Part shown: positions 20,027-28,584 of the stretch, piece by piece
Layout: every line of letters starts with the position of its first letter
Numbering within the stretch: the first letter of the stretch is position 1
Assembly: GCA_024653205.1 (NCBI GenBank)
Contig: JANLFO010000018.1
Coordinates: forward strand, 1 to 49,277
Length of the DNA: 49,277 bases
Direction: 5' to 3'
Source: Clostridia bacterium
Lineage (GTDB): Bacteria > Bacillota > DSM-521 > Neomoorellales > SLTJ01
The notes under the pieces: generated by a model
Database searches by the model: none
What the model was told of the DNA's origin: nothing
Seen by the model: only the letters and a program-made list of their open reading frames with translations
Made by a program: the position numbers and the translations under genes

Positions 20027-20448
20027 TGAACCGGGAGGCGCACCGGACGCCTCCCGCCCGGCTCGGCCTTGGGCAGGCGAACCTCCAGGACCCCGTCCCG
20101 ATAACCGGCCTGGGCCTTCTCCGGCACCACCCGAGCGGGCAAAGATATGGCCCGCGCGAACCGGCCCCAAAACCGCTCGGCCAGCGCGAGGTTTTCCTCC
20201 TGGGCTTCCTGGGCCCTTCGGATCTCGCCCTTGATGGTAAGCGTGTCGTCGGTAACCCCGACCTCGAGATCATCCCTGTCCTGTAGCCCGGGTATCTCCG
20301 CCGTTACCACTACTTCCCTTTCGGTCTCGTACATGTCGACGCGGGGAGCGTACTCCGTGCCCGTCTGGTCCAGAGCCCGGACCAGACGATCCAGCTCCTG
20401 GCGCAGCCGGAGAAGCTCCGGCCAGGGATTGCGCGGAAGCAGGCTCAC
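20023..20448 (-). CDS. Small heat-shock protein Hsp20 (alpha-crystallin family)
   Basis: This is an ATP-independent holdase chaperone of 141 residues. The alpha-crystallin domain runs from PRVDMYETEREVVVTAEIPGL to AGYRDGVLEVRLPKAE, with the usual A-x-x-x-DGVL signature. The GTG at 20448 is preferred because a GGAGGG SD lies 8 nt upstream; the frame stays open to 20526 without an SD. The 5' untranslated region has a strong hairpin at 20528-20549. No CIRCE operator was seen. Confidence 0.93.
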   Translation of the reverse strand: MSLLPRNPWPELLRLRQELDRLVRALDQTGTEYAPRVDMYETEREVVVTAEIPGLQDRDDLEVGVTDDTLTIKGEIRRAQEAQEENLALAERFWGRFARAISLPARVVPEKAQAGYRDGVLEVRLPKAEPGGRRPVRLPVH

Positions 20449-20527
20449 CGTACCATCCCTCCTTATCCGCCCCAAGTAATTCCCGGCACCGCCTCCGGCC
20501 GGCCCGACGGCGGTCGTCTTGCGCAAC

Positions 20528-20549
20528 CCCCGGCGGCATCACGCCGGGG
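20528..20549. other. Hairpin in the hsp20 / protease divergent gap
   Basis: CCCCGGCG and CGCCGGGG form a perfect 8-bp stem with a 6-nt loop. It lies 80-100 nt upstream of hsp20 in the 307-nt gap (20449-20755) that separates two divergent genes. The gap is GC-rich near hsp20 and AT-richer near 20710-20740. I see no clear promoter in it. Confidence 0.4.
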
Positions 20550-20755
20550 CCCCTCGGCGACAGAACCGGGGTGCGCTCCCGGTGCCCGAAGCCCGAAGGC
20601 GCGCCCGTACGCCCGATGTCTCACCGTGTCTAACCCGGCGGCCGGAGGGGAAACCGGGTAGAGCAGGAACCGACGATAATCCCACTATCCCTTCCCTCGC
20701 TGCCCATATTCTTGTGTGGACGAGAGAATATTATGCTCGGAAGGAAGGGAAGCGC

Positions 20756-21580
20756 ATGGCAGACGCCTCGTTCCTATTCTGGCTGCTGTTTCTGTTCCTG
20801 GCCTTCTGGCCGGCCTGGCAACAGCGACAGATTGCCGCCGCCCGGCTCCGCGTCCTACGCCGACTGGAGTTGGAGCGAGGGTCGCGCGTAATTACCCTTA
20901 TCCACCGACAGGAGATGCTGAGCTTCCTGGGCATTCCCCTCAGACGCTACATTACCGTGGAAGATTCGGAACAGGTGCTCCGGGCGGTGCGCCTTACCCC
21001 TCCCGACATGCCCATCGACCTGATCCTGCACACCCCGGGTGGGTTAGTACTGGCGGCGGAACAGATCGCCCGCGCCCTTCTGCGGCACCCGGCCAAGGTC
21101 ACCGTATTCGTGCCCCACTACGCCATGTCCGGGGGCACTCTGATCGCCCTAGCTGCCGACGAGATCGTCATGGACGAAAACGCGGTCCTGGGACCGGTAG
21201 ACCCCCAGATCGGGCAGTACCCGGCAGCCTCGATCCTGGAAGCCGTACGCCGCAAGGACGTTAACCGTGTGCATGACGAGACCCTCATCCTGGCCGATCT
21301 GGCCGACAAGGCGCTGCGGCAGGTGGAAGGCACGCTGCGCTCGGTACTGGAGACCAAATTCGGCCAGGAGCGGGCTCGCACCCTGGCCGATACCTTCGGC
21401 CGGGGATACTGGACCCACGACTTCCCCCTTACGGTGGAGCGGCTGCGGGAAATGGGGCTGGCGGTCAGCACCGACCTGCCCCCGGCGGTTCACCAGCTAA
21501 TGGACCTCTACCCCCAGCCCCCGCAGCGTCGGCCCTCGGTCCAATTCGTTCCCCTCCCCTATGACGGCGAGCGACGCTAG
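20756..21580 (+). CDS. SDH-family Clp-fold serine protease, membrane-anchored
   Basis: This 274-residue protein has one N-terminal transmembrane helix (FLFWLLFLFLAFWPAW, about 6-21), then a Clp-crotonase fold. The nucleophile is probably Ser125 in PHYAMSGGTLIALAADEI. The DENAVLGPVDPQIGQYP block and His221 (YWTHDFPLT) fit the Ser-Asp-His family PF01972. The ATG at 20756 has AAGGAAGGGA upstream; the frame extends to 20519 without a credible start. Substrates are unknown, and membrane quality control is a guess from the fold. Confidence 0.87.
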   Translation: MADASFLFWLLFLFLAFWPAWQQRQIAAARLRVLRRLELERGSRVITLIHRQEMLSFLGIPLRRYITVEDSEQVLRAVRLTPPDMPIDLILHTPGGLVLAAEQIARALLRHPAKVTVFVPHYAMSGGTLIALAADEIVMDENAVLGPVDPQIGQYPAASILEAVRRKDVNRVHDETLILADLADKALRQVEGTLRSVLETKFGQERARTLADTFGRGYWTHDFPLTVERLREMGLAVSTDLPPAVHQLMDLYPQPPQRRPSVQFVPLPYDGERR

Positions 21581-21647
21581 CCGGCAGGAAACCGCAGGCG
21601 AATAGGGAAAATAAAACTGCGTCCAAAAGGGATGGGGAGGCACGGGT

Positions 21648-22811
21648 ATGGGCGTACCGGCCGAGGAACTGGCGTCCAGGATAGGAAACCTGCAGGCAGG
21701 GCTCGCGGCACAGGGAGTGACGGCGGCCGTAATCATCCAGCGGCTGGACCTCTATTACTACGCCGGCACCGTGGGTCTGGACTACCTTGTGGTGCCCGCA
21801 GCCGGTGAGCCCCTGGGTCTGGCCCGGCATAATCCCTACGAACCCGGACCCTGGCGTACGGAGGTCCTGCGCCGCCGGGAAGACCTGGCAGGTTTTCTGC
21901 TAGAACTCGTGGGTTCCGGAGGCCGCCTGGGGCTGGAACTGGATGTGCTGCCCGCCAGGGTCTACCTTCGCCTGGCCCAGGAGCTAAAAGGGTATACGCT
22001 GGTGGACGTATCCGCCCGCATCCGGCGGCAGAGGGCGGTCAAGAGCGCCTGGGAATTGGAGGTGCTGCGGGCCACGGCCCGAAAGGACCTGGCGGTGTGG
22101 TCCGCGGTTCCGGATCTCCTCGGCCGGGCCCGGACCGATCTGGAGCTGGCGGCGGCCATAGAGGCCACGGCTCGGTGCCAGGGGCACCAGGGGCTGATCA
22201 AGTTCCGCGCCTTCAACGAGGAGATATACTTCAGCTCGGTTCTCGCCGGCCCGGACGGCGCCCTGCCGGGCCCCTGGGACACGCCGCTGTCCGGCAAGGG
22301 GGTATCGCCGACCTTTCCCCAAGGCACCTCCGGCACCCTCCTGCGGGCGGGCGAGCCGATACTCATCGACTACGGCGGCTGCTATCAGGGCTACGTCGTC
22401 GACCAGAGCCGCCTCTTCGCCCGGGGTTACCTGCCCCAGGACCTCCGGCGCGGCTACGAGGTGGCCCGGGAGATCCAGGAGGCGGTGATCGAGACCGCCC
22501 GGCCGGGCGTAGCCTGCGGGACGCTTTACGAGAAGGCACTGAGACTGGCGGAGCAGGCCGGGCTCTCCGAGTTCTTCATGGGAGCCAGGCGTGTTCCCTT
22601 CATCGGCCACGGCGTGGGGCTGGAGCTCGACGAATGGCCGGTTCTGGCCCGCAATTCCCCGGTGGCCTTGGAGCCGGGCATGGTGTTTGCATTGGAACCC
22701 AAGTTTGCTTTCCCCGGCCGCGGCGCCGTGGGGCTGGAGAACTGCTACGCGGTAACCCCGACCGGGGTGGAGAGGCTCACCCTGGCCACCGATGACCTGA
22801 TCATCGTGTAG
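21648..22811 (+). CDS. M24-family Xaa-Pro aminopeptidase-like protein
   Basis: This 387-residue protein has a creatinase-type N-terminal domain (about 1-140) and a pita-bread metallopeptidase domain. The five metal ligands are recognisable: Asp in ILIDYGG, Asp in YVVDQSR, His in GHGVGLELDE, Glu in FALEPK and Glu in VGLENCY. It probably cleaves N-terminal Xaa-Pro bonds or a related dipeptide, but M24 specificity cannot be set by sequence alone. The ATG has a GGGGAGG SD. Confidence 0.88.
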   Translation: MGVPAEELASRIGNLQAGLAAQGVTAAVIIQRLDLYYYAGTVGLDYLVVPAAGEPLGLARHNPYEPGPWRTEVLRRREDLAGFLLELVGSGGRLGLELDVLPARVYLRLAQELKGYTLVDVSARIRRQRAVKSAWELEVLRATARKDLAVWSAVPDLLGRARTDLELAAAIEATARCQGHQGLIKFRAFNEEIYFSSVLAGPDGALPGPWDTPLSGKGVSPTFPQGTSGTLLRAGEPILIDYGGCYQGYVVDQSRLFARGYLPQDLRRGYEVAREIQEAVIETARPGVACGTLYEKALRLAEQAGLSEFFMGARRVPFIGHGVGLELDEWPVLARNSPVALEPGMVFALEPKFAFPGRGAVGLENCYAVTPTGVERLTLATDDLIIV

Positions 22812-22817
22812 GCGGGC

Positions 22818-22863
22818 GAGTTATCCCCATTTTCCGAAGAGCAGTGCGGGTTTCGCCCCGGTA
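22818..22863 (-). repeat. Interspersed repeat, copy 4 (inverted, diverged)
   Basis: Read on the minus strand, this stretch follows the other copies: GTACCGGGGCGAAACC, then GCACTGC, ending ATGGGGATAACTC. It starts 6 nt after the peptidase stop. Its central part is diverged from copies 1 and 2. Orientation is opposite to the other three copies. Confidence 0.65.
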
Positions 22864-22880
22864 CTTAAGGCGCGCCGGTT

Positions 22881-22952
22881 GCCGAACTCGGAGAGCAGGA
22901 TAGGCGGGCCGAAGGCCACGGATGGCCGGTGCGGCGCGGGCACCATGGACGG
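22881..22952 (+). repeat. Repeat body, copy A, upstream of selA
   Basis: GCCGAACT is followed by a GC-rich body with GGCGGGCC, GGCCACGGATGGCC and CCATGGACGG. The same order recurs at 26626-26701 upstream of tRNA-Sec. Together with copy 4 it fills most of the 185-nt gap between the peptidase and selA. The body is rich in short inverted repeats, so it would fold in RNA. Confidence 0.65.
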
Positions 22953-22996
22953 GTTCCTGCGCGGTGTGATGTCCTCTCAGATAGGGGGGTGAGCGC

Positions 22997-24406
22997 TTGG
23001 CGGCGGACGCGACCACCGGTATTATGCGCCGCCTGCCGGCGGTAGAGCAGATCCTGCGCCGGCCGGCCGTTCAGGAATTGCTTTCTTCCTGCCCGCGTTT
23101 GGTAGTGGTGGAGGTTGTCCGAGAAGTACTGGCAGGTCTCCGCAGGGAGTTGCGTTCGGGGTACCGGAAGGAGGCTCCGTCGGCGGGCGAGGTCGAGCAG
23201 TTGGTGGCGGCTCTGGTTCGTTCCCGCTGGCGACCCCGGATGCGGCGGGTCATTAACGCCACCGGAGTGGTGCTGCACACCAACCTGGGTCGGGCGGTAC
23301 TGAGCCGGGCGGCGCTGGAGGCCCTGGCCGAGGTGGCCGGCCACTACTGCAACCTCGAACTGGATCTGGACACGGGCGCGCGCGGGTCGCGGCAGGAGCA
23401 CGTGGCCGAGCTCCTGTGCCGCCTGACCGGTGCGGAGGCCGCCCTGGTGGTCAACAACAACGCCGCCGCGGTTCTCCTGGCGCTCACCGCCCTGGCCTCG
23501 GGACGCGAAGTAGTGGTGAGCCGGGGCCAACTGGTGGAAATCGGCGGCTCCTTTCGCCTGCCGGACATAATGGCCGTGAGCGGTGCCCGCCTGGTAGAGG
23601 TGGGCACCACCAACAAGACCTACCTGGAAGACTACGAGCGGGCCGCGGGGCCGCAGACCGCCCTGCTGCTCAGGGTACACGCCAGCAACTTCCGCATCGC
23701 CGGCTTCACACAGCAGGTGAGCGCGGCCGAACTGGTCGGCCTGGGCCGGCGCCTCGGGGTGCCGGTAATGGAGGACCAGGGCAGCGGCCTCTTGCTTCCC
23801 CGCCAGGAGTGGTTGTTCCGGGAGGAGCCGGTGGCGGCCGGTAGTATTGCCGAGGGAGTGGACGTGGTCACTTTCAGCGGGGACAAGCTGCTCGGCGGCC
23901 CCCAGGCAGGCATAATCGTGGGCAAGGCCGAGTATCTGAACCTCATGCGTCGCCATCCCCTGGCCAGGGCCCTGAGGGTGGATAAACTTGCCCTGGCCGC
24001 CCTGGAAGCCACCCTTCGCCTCTATCTGGACCCGGCGGAAGCCGCCAGGAGTATCCCGGCCTTGAGAGCCCTGACCCTCCCGCAAGAAGAGCTGAAGGCG
24101 CGCGCGGAGAGACTGGTGGACCTGCTGGCGGCGGCGCTGGCGGGCCGGGCAGAAGTGCAACTGGTGGCCGGCCGGTCGGAGGCGGGCGGCGGTGCCCTGC
24201 CGGGGGTCGAACTGCCTACCTTCCTGGTGGAGATAAGGCCGGGTTTGGTCTCCGCCCGGGAACTGGCCGACCGCCTGCGCCGGGCAGACCCCCCGGTCAT
24301 AGCCCGTCTGAGGGAGGGAGCGCTTGTCCTGGACGTTCGCACCCTGCTCGAGGGTGAAGAGGCACTGGTCGCCCGAACGCTGGCCGGGTGCCTGAAGGAG
24401 GTCTAG
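22997..24406 (+). CDS. selA: L-seryl-tRNA(Sec) selenium transferase
   Basis: SelA is a PLP enzyme that converts Ser-tRNA(Sec) to Sec-tRNA(Sec) using selenophosphate. The 469-residue protein has the family block [31 protein letters not shown], and the PLP lysine at about Lys297 in [14 protein letters not shown]. The TTG start at 22997 has GGGGGGTGA upstream. selB follows after 3 nt, so the two are cotranscribed. selD, which makes selenophosphate, is not in the window. Confidence 0.96.
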   Translation: MAADATTGIMRRLPAVEQILRRPAVQELLSSCPRLVVVEVVREVLAGLRRELRSGYRKEAPSAGEVEQLVAALVRSRWRPRMRRVINATGVVLHTNLGRAVLSRAALEALAEVAGHYCNLELDLDTGARGSRQEHVAELLCRLTGAEAALVVNNNAAAVLLALTALASGREVVVSRGQLVEIGGSFRLPDIMAVSGARLVEVGTTNKTYLEDYERAAGPQTALLLRVHASNFRIAGFTQQVSAAELVGLGRRLGVPVMEDQGSGLLLPRQEWLFREEPVAAGSIAEGVDVVTFSGDKLLGGPQAGIIVGKAEYLNLMRRHPLARALRVDKLALAALEATLRLYLDPAEAARSIPALRALTLPQEELKARAERLVDLLAAALAGRAEVQLVAGRSEAGGGALPGVELPTFLVEIRPGLVSARELADRLRRADPPVIARLREGALVLDVRTLLEGEEALVARTLAGCLKEV

Positions 24407-24409
24407 CCC

Positions 24410-26326
24410 ATGGGGTTTCTGGTGGTGGGCACCGCCGGCCACGTGGACCACGGCAAGACCGTCCTGGTACGGGCGCTGACCGGAGTGGATACCGACCGTC
24501 TCAAGGAAGAGAAGGAGCGGGGAATCTCCATCGAGCTGGGATTCGCCCCCCTGCGGTTGCCGAACGGCCAGGTCGCGGGCCTGGTAGATGTGCCGGGGCA
24601 CGAACGGTTCATCCGGCAGATGTTGGCCGGCGCCGCCGGCATCGACCTGGTCCTTCTGGTGGTGGCCGCCGACGAAGGGGTGAGGCCGCAGACCCGGGAA
24701 CACCTGGCCATTGTGGACCTGCTGGGAGTGCAGGCCGGGATAATCACCCTCACCAAGAAGGACCTGGTAACTCCCGAATGGCTGGAACTGGTGGCCGAGG
24801 AGGTACGGGAGGCGGTAAAGGGAACGGTGCTTGCCGAAGCGCCGATGGTGGCGGTGTCGGCGTTGACCGGCGAGGGCCTGCCGGAACTCCTGGACCTTCT
24901 GGCGGAGCAGGCGGAGAAGGTTATCCCCCGCCAGCCGACCGGTCCAGCCCGCCTGCCCATCGACCGGGTGTTTTCCGTGCGCGGGTTCGGCACGGTAGTC
25001 ACGGGCACCCTGTGGTCGGGAAGCCTGCGTACGGACCAGACGGTGGTGATCCTGCCCCAGGAGCTTTCCACCCGCCTGCGCCAGCTCCAGGTGCACAACC
25101 GCCGGGTAGGCGAGGCCTATGCCGGCCAGCGCGTGGCCTGTAACCTTGCCGGAATCGAGGTGGGCGACGTAAAGCGGGGAAGCGTGGTGGTCAGTCCCGG
25201 CGCCTTTCGGGCTACGCCTCGCCTGGACTCAGAGCTGAAGCTGCTGAGCGACGCGGGACGGGAACTGCGACACGGTCAAAGGGTGCGGTTCTACCTGGGT
25301 ACGGCCGAGGTAACCGGCCGGGTGCTGCTCCTGGATCGGGAGGAACTCCTCCCCGGGGAGACGGGACTGGCCCAACTGGTGCTGGAGGAGCCGGTGGTGG
25401 CCGCCCGGGGCGACCGGTTTGTGCTTCGCTCCATGTCACCGCTGATCACCCTGGGCGGCGGCTGGATCCTGGACCCCTACGCCCCGCGGCACAAGCGGCA
25501 CCGCGCCGAGGTGGTGGCGGCCCTGCGGGCGGCCGGGCAGGCTCTTCCCCAGGAGCGGGTACTGGGGCTGTTGACCCGGCGGCGCTGGGGCCTTCCGCTT
25601 GACGAATTGGCCCTCCTGGCCGGACTCGAGGCGGCGGACGCCGCAGCCGTGGTAGAGGATTTGGCCGCCCAAGACCTGGTAGTGGTCCTGGCCTACGAAG
25701 GGGGACAGTATGTGGCGGATCGGGCCCGGGTGACCCGGTGGGAGGAGGAGGTAGACGCCCTGCTGGGCGAGTTTCACCGTCAGTATCCCTTGCGTCCGGG
25801 CATGCCCAAGGAGGAACTCCGAACCCGGCTTTTCGGCCGCCTGCCCGCGCGGGCCTATTCCGGCCTCCTGGAATACTGGTGTGGCCGGGGACGGGTAAAG
25901 GATCAGGGGGGCTACGTAGCCCGGCCCGACTTTACCCCCAGCCCCAGCGGAGCGCAAAGCCAGACTCTGGAGGCCCTGCTGACCGCCTTTCGGGAAGGGA
26001 GATGGCAGCCGCCGGCGCCGGAAGAAGTGTTTGCCCGCCTGGGAGTAAAGCCTGAGGAGGGTCACGAGTTGCTGCACTACCTGGTGCAGCAAGGCGAGTT
26101 GGTGCGGGTGGGGGAGGGACTGTATTTCAGCCGCCAGGCGGTGGCCGAGGCCAGGGAGCGGATAGCCGACCTGATTCGTACCCGGGGACCGGTTGAACTG
26201 GCGGCGGTGCGCGATCTTCTGGGTAGTTCCCGCAAGTATGTTCTCCCTCTAATGGAGTATTTCGACCAGATTCACCTCACCAGGCGGGTGGGGGACAAGA
26301 GGGTGCTGTATTCCGATAGGGCCTAG
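24410..26326 (+). CDS. selB: Selenocysteine-specific elongation factor SelB
   Basis: SelB is the EF-Tu-like GTPase that delivers Sec-tRNA(Sec) to UGA codons marked by a SECIS element. The N-terminal G domain has [20 protein letters not shown] and a TKKD G4 motif. Translation-factor domains II and III follow, then four C-terminal winged helices that bind SECIS RNA (the last near [17 protein letters not shown]). At 638 residues it is full length. It is the second gene of selAB; tRNA-Sec lies 550 nt downstream. Confidence 0.96.
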   Translation: MGFLVVGTAGHVDHGKTVLVRALTGVDTDRLKEEKERGISIELGFAPLRLPNGQVAGLVDVPGHERFIRQMLAGAAGIDLVLLVVAADEGVRPQTREHLAIVDLLGVQAGIITLTKKDLVTPEWLELVAEEVREAVKGTVLAEAPMVAVSALTGEGLPELLDLLAEQAEKVIPRQPTGPARLPIDRVFSVRGFGTVVTGTLWSGSLRTDQTVVILPQELSTRLRQLQVHNRRVGEAYAGQRVACNLAGIEVGDVKRGSVVVSPGAFRATPRLDSELKLLSDAGRELRHGQRVRFYLGTAEVTGRVLLLDREELLPGETGLAQLVLEEPVVAARGDRFVLRSMSPLITLGGGWILDPYAPRHKRHRAEVVAALRAAGQALPQERVLGLLTRRRWGLPLDELALLAGLEAADAAAVVEDLAAQDLVVVLAYEGGQYVADRARVTRWEEEVDALLGEFHRQYPLRPGMPKEELRTRLFGRLPARAYSGLLEYWCGRGRVKDQGGYVARPDFTPSPSGAQSQTLEALLTAFREGRWQPPAPEEVFARLGVKPEEGHELLHYLVQQGELVRVGEGLYFSRQAVAEARERIADLIRTRGPVELAAVRDLLGSSRKYVLPLMEYFDQIHLTRRVGDKRVLYSDRA

Positions 26327-26428
26327 CCGGGTCCCGGGCACGCCTTTCGTCTCGGCGACATAAGAGGAGAAGGGGCCTTCCGTCGGGAGACGGCGCCCAC
26401 GGGCACCGATACGGAGCCGGCCGGAAGG

Positions 26429-26515
26429 CGAAGGTCGAACCCTAGTTCGGTCGGCTAAGCGACCGGTACGAGGGGCAAACCAGCACTCCCCTGAGACAAA
26501 CTGAGGATAACTCAG
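26429..26515 (+). repeat. Interspersed repeat, copy 2 with right arm
   Basis: The right arm (CGAAGGTCGAACC, then AGTTCGGTCGGC) is followed by the core also seen at 2-54. The core here reads TGAGGATAA. The preceding stretch 26327-26428 after selB is GC-rich with small inverted repeats and no gene. The right arm matches 26729-26760. Confidence 0.75.
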
Positions 26516-26541
26516 GGGGGGTCTGACGTATCCCCACTTTC

Positions 26542-26581
26542 GAGTTAACTTGAGTTAACTTGAGTTGACTGGAGTTGACTG
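26542..26581 (+). repeat. Four-copy 10-bp tandem repeat
   Basis: GAGTTAACTT occurs twice, followed by two copies of the variant GAGTTGACTG, in exact 10-bp phase. The unit is close to palindromic around GTTAAC. It lies between two interspersed repeats in the selB to tRNA-Sec gap. A role as a protein-binding array is possible but unsupported. Confidence 0.75.
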
Positions 26582-26625
26582 GCGGTACCGGGTGCTCGCC
26601 TGAGTACATTGGCAACTCGCCGGGA

Positions 26626-26816
26626 ACCGAACTTGGCGAGGACGAGCGCGGAGGCGGGCCGGAGGCCACGGACGGCCGAAGCCGAGGAGCGCCATGGACG
26701 GCGCTTCCGAGGGGAGCCCGCCGTAGCGCGAAGGCTGAGCCTTAGTTTGGTCGGCGAGGTGACAGTACGAACGGGGAGCACCCAGTACCGCCTAAGGGAA
26801 ACTGGGGATAACTCAG
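26626..26816 (+). repeat. Longest repeat element (body B plus copy 3)
   Basis: ACCGAACT at 26626 opens a body like that upstream of selA (GGCGGGCC, GGCCACGGACGGCC, CCATGGACGG). It continues to AGTTTGGT at 26744-26751, the near-inverse of the opening motif, and ends with core copy 3 (26761-26816). The element is thus about 190 nt with imperfect inverted ends around a foldable centre. It encodes no credible protein. Confidence 0.65.
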
Positions 26817-26828
26817 AGGGTGGGTCCG

Positions 26829-26857
26829 TTGCTCCCGGTTGCGGCCGGTGCTATAAT
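26829..26857 (+). promoter_or_regulatory. Sigma-A promoter of tRNA-Sec
   Basis: TTGCTC is followed after 17 nt by a perfect TATAAT, 19 nt before the tRNA 5' end. The -35 begins 12 nt after the end of a repeat core. It gives tRNA-Sec its own promoter, independent of selAB. Confidence 0.75.
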
Positions 26858-26876
26858 GTAAACCGCAGCGGAATAC

Positions 26877-26977
26877 GGGAGCGGATCGGGCCTGGTGGCC
26901 TGCCTGGACTTCAAATCCAGTCGGCGCCTGGGTGGGTGCCCGGGCGCGGTGGGTTCGATTCCCACACGCTCCCGCCA
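26877..26977 (+). tRNA. selC: tRNA-Sec (anticodon TCA)
   Basis: This 101-nt tRNA reads UGA as selenocysteine. The acceptor GGGAGCG pairs with CGCTCCC, followed by G and an encoded CCA. The D-arm is GGGCC/GGCCT with loop TGGT. The anticodon arm CTGGA-CTTCAAA-TCCAG gives TCA. A long variable arm (GCGCCTGGG/CCCGGGCGC) is diagnostic of tRNA-Sec, and the T-arm is GTGGG-TTCGATT-CCCAC. The eighth acceptor position would be G against A, so the extended stem has a mismatch at its base. Confidence 0.95.
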
Positions 26978-26991
26978 TTGGGCGGGCCGGC

Positions 26992-27186
26992 CTAATGGCT
27001 GCGCTCCTTGATGGCCTCGGTCGGGCAGGATTCTACCGCCTGCCGGCATTCCTCCTCCAGTCCTTCCGGAACCGGGTTTACCACCGCGTGCGATAGCCCC
27101 TCGTCGTTCCAGGCGAATACCTCGGGGCAGATCTCAATGCAATCGCCGCAGGCTATGCATAGGTCCTGATCTACCGCAACTTCCAT
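26992..27186 (-). CDS. Ferredoxin, single 4Fe-4S type
   Basis: This 64-residue electron carrier starts at ATG 27186 (MEVAVDQD) with a GGAGG SD 8 nt upstream; an upstream in-frame start at 27315 adds an unlikely tail. Cluster ligands are in CIACGDCIEICP near the N-terminus and ESCPTEAI near the end. This C-x2-C-x2-C plus distal Cys pattern fits small thermophile ferredoxins. Partner enzymes cannot be named from context. It converges with tRNA-Sec, 14 nt apart. Confidence 0.93.
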   Translation of the reverse strand: MEVAVDQDLCIACGDCIEICPEVFAWNDEGLSHAVVNPVPEGLEEECRQAVESCPTEAIKERSH

Positions 27187-27320
27187 GGTGACGCCCTCCT
27201 CTGTAACCTCGCCGGCCGTTGTCGGCTTCCGCCTCAACGGGTTACCGGCGGTCTCCCCCCGGGGAAAGATCCCTTCAGGACCATCCCCCTCGGAGGGCCG
27301 TGTGGATGTTTCCACTAATT

Positions 27321-27341
27321 AGGGGCCGTTAAACGGCCCCT
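27321..27341. terminator. Perfect palindrome, possible terminator
   Basis: AGGGGCCGTT and AACGGCCCCT form a perfect 10-bp dyad around one central base. Both flanks are AT-rich (ATCTATTTA on plus, AATTAGT on minus). It lies 135 nt upstream of the ferredoxin gene. It may terminate transcription on either strand or bind a protein. Confidence 0.5.
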
Positions 27342-27867
27342 ATCTATTTACAAGAGCCCACAACGACCTTCGCTCCGGCCGACGCAGATCCCGCCACAGC
27401 TCCCGACAACCTTTCGGCCGCCGGAAACCGCTCTGGAACCTACGCCCGCCTTTGCCCGACCAGCTTGCCTGCCTACGGAGCCGGCAGCCGCCGCCTGGGC
27501 GGCTGCCGACCCCCACTCCTTCCAAAGAAGGCATGCGGCAAGCAAGGTAATCTTGGCTCGACCGCTCTCGGCTCCTTGGAGACCCGGAGACAGTCGTTCG
27601 GACTGCCCCCGAGCCTTTTCGGAACCGGAGCGATCTTCCCGCCGGCTGACGTCGAGCCCTTCGACCCGACGTCAACCTTTGGCCGACCATGACCGAGCCC
27701 TCTTCGGACCCGACCATGATCTAGGCTCGGCCGTTGTGGACCCTGCGTCTATATGATTTCCTCCCACTGGGGGCGATATACACCTTCTTCCGCCGGACCG
27801 GGAAATTTTTCGGCTCCGGGTATGCGCCGGACGTGCTAGAATCGGGTGGAAGGGAGAAAGAAGGCCT
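27342..27867. other. Structured 526-nt gap with no supported gene
   Basis: Frames here give proline-, arginine- or glycine-rich products without homology that I recognise and are rejected. A strong hairpin (GGCAGCCGCC/GGCGGCTGCC) spans 27483-27507. GAGCC-TTCG-like motifs recur at 27611, 27654 and 27695, about 42 nt apart, as a degenerate tandem repeat. TAGAAT near 27836 could be the phoP -10, without a good -35. A minus-strand RNA ending at the 27321-27341 palindrome is conceivable. Confidence 0.35.
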
Positions 27868-28581
27868 ATGCGTGACGAAGGCGGCTGCGGCGGCCGTATC
27901 CTGGTGGTGGACGACGAGCCGCCCATTCTGGAGCTGGTCCGGTACAACCTGGAGCGGGAAGGTTTCGAGGTGGTTACCGCCTCCGACGGGGCCGAAGGTT
28001 TGGCCCGCGCCCGCGAACGGCGGCCCGACCTCATCATCCTGGACGTCATGCTGCCGGGCATGGACGGGTGGGAAGTCTGTCGCCGGCTCCGCGCCCTTCC
28101 TGAGACGGCAGGAGTGCCGATAATCTTTCTGTCCGCCCGGGGGGAAGAAGTAGACCGGGTGCTGGGCCTGGAGCTGGGCGGTGACGACTACGTCACCAAG
28201 CCCTTCAGCCCCCGGGAGCTGGTAGCCCGAGTGAAGGCCAGGCTGAGGCCGAGACCGGTGCCCCGCGAGGACGAAGGGGTGCTGGTGGGCGGGCCGGTGG
28301 TGATGCGGGTCAAGGAGCACGAGGTCCTGGTGAACGGGGAGAGGCGCGACCTTACTCCCAAGGAGTTCGAGCTGTTGCGGCACCTGCTGCTCAATGCCGG
28401 TAAGGTGTTGCGCAGGGATTATTTGCTGGATCGGATATGGGGGTATGATTATTGTGCCGACACCCGGACGGTGGACGTGCACATCCGTTACCTGCGTCAG
28501 AAAATAGAACCCGACCCCAGCCGGCCCACGCTGATCGAGACCGTCCGGGGCGTGGGCTACAGATTCCGGGAGCGGAAGTGA
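27868..28581 (+). CDS. phoP: Phosphate-regulon response regulator PhoP/PhoB
   Basis: This 237-residue OmpR/PhoB-type regulator has a receiver domain (VVDDEPPI acidic pocket, phospho-acceptor Asp59 in LIILDVMLPG, Lys in YVTKPF). A C-terminal winged-helix domain contains LTPKEFELLRHLLLN and ends TVRGVGYRF. The gene is 3 nt from the kinase gene and upstream of pst, which supports the phosphate role. Its likely operator is the four-unit box at 29964-30002. Confidence 0.92.
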   Translation: MRDEGGCGGRILVVDDEPPILELVRYNLEREGFEVVTASDGAEGLARARERRPDLIILDVMLPGMDGWEVCRRLRALPETAGVPIIFLSARGEEVDRVLGLELGGDDYVTKPFSPRELVARVKARLRPRPVPREDEGVLVGGPVVMRVKEHEVLVNGERRDLTPKEFELLRHLLLNAGKVLRRDYLLDRIWGYDYCADTRTVDVHIRYLRQKIEPDPSRPTLIETVRGVGYRFRERK

Positions 28582-28584
28582 ACG

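Noticed and set aside
22865-25096. 743-codon minus-strand frame across selA and selB
   Set aside because: Shadow of clear coding on the plus strand. It has no SD and a composition typical of antisense high-GC frames.
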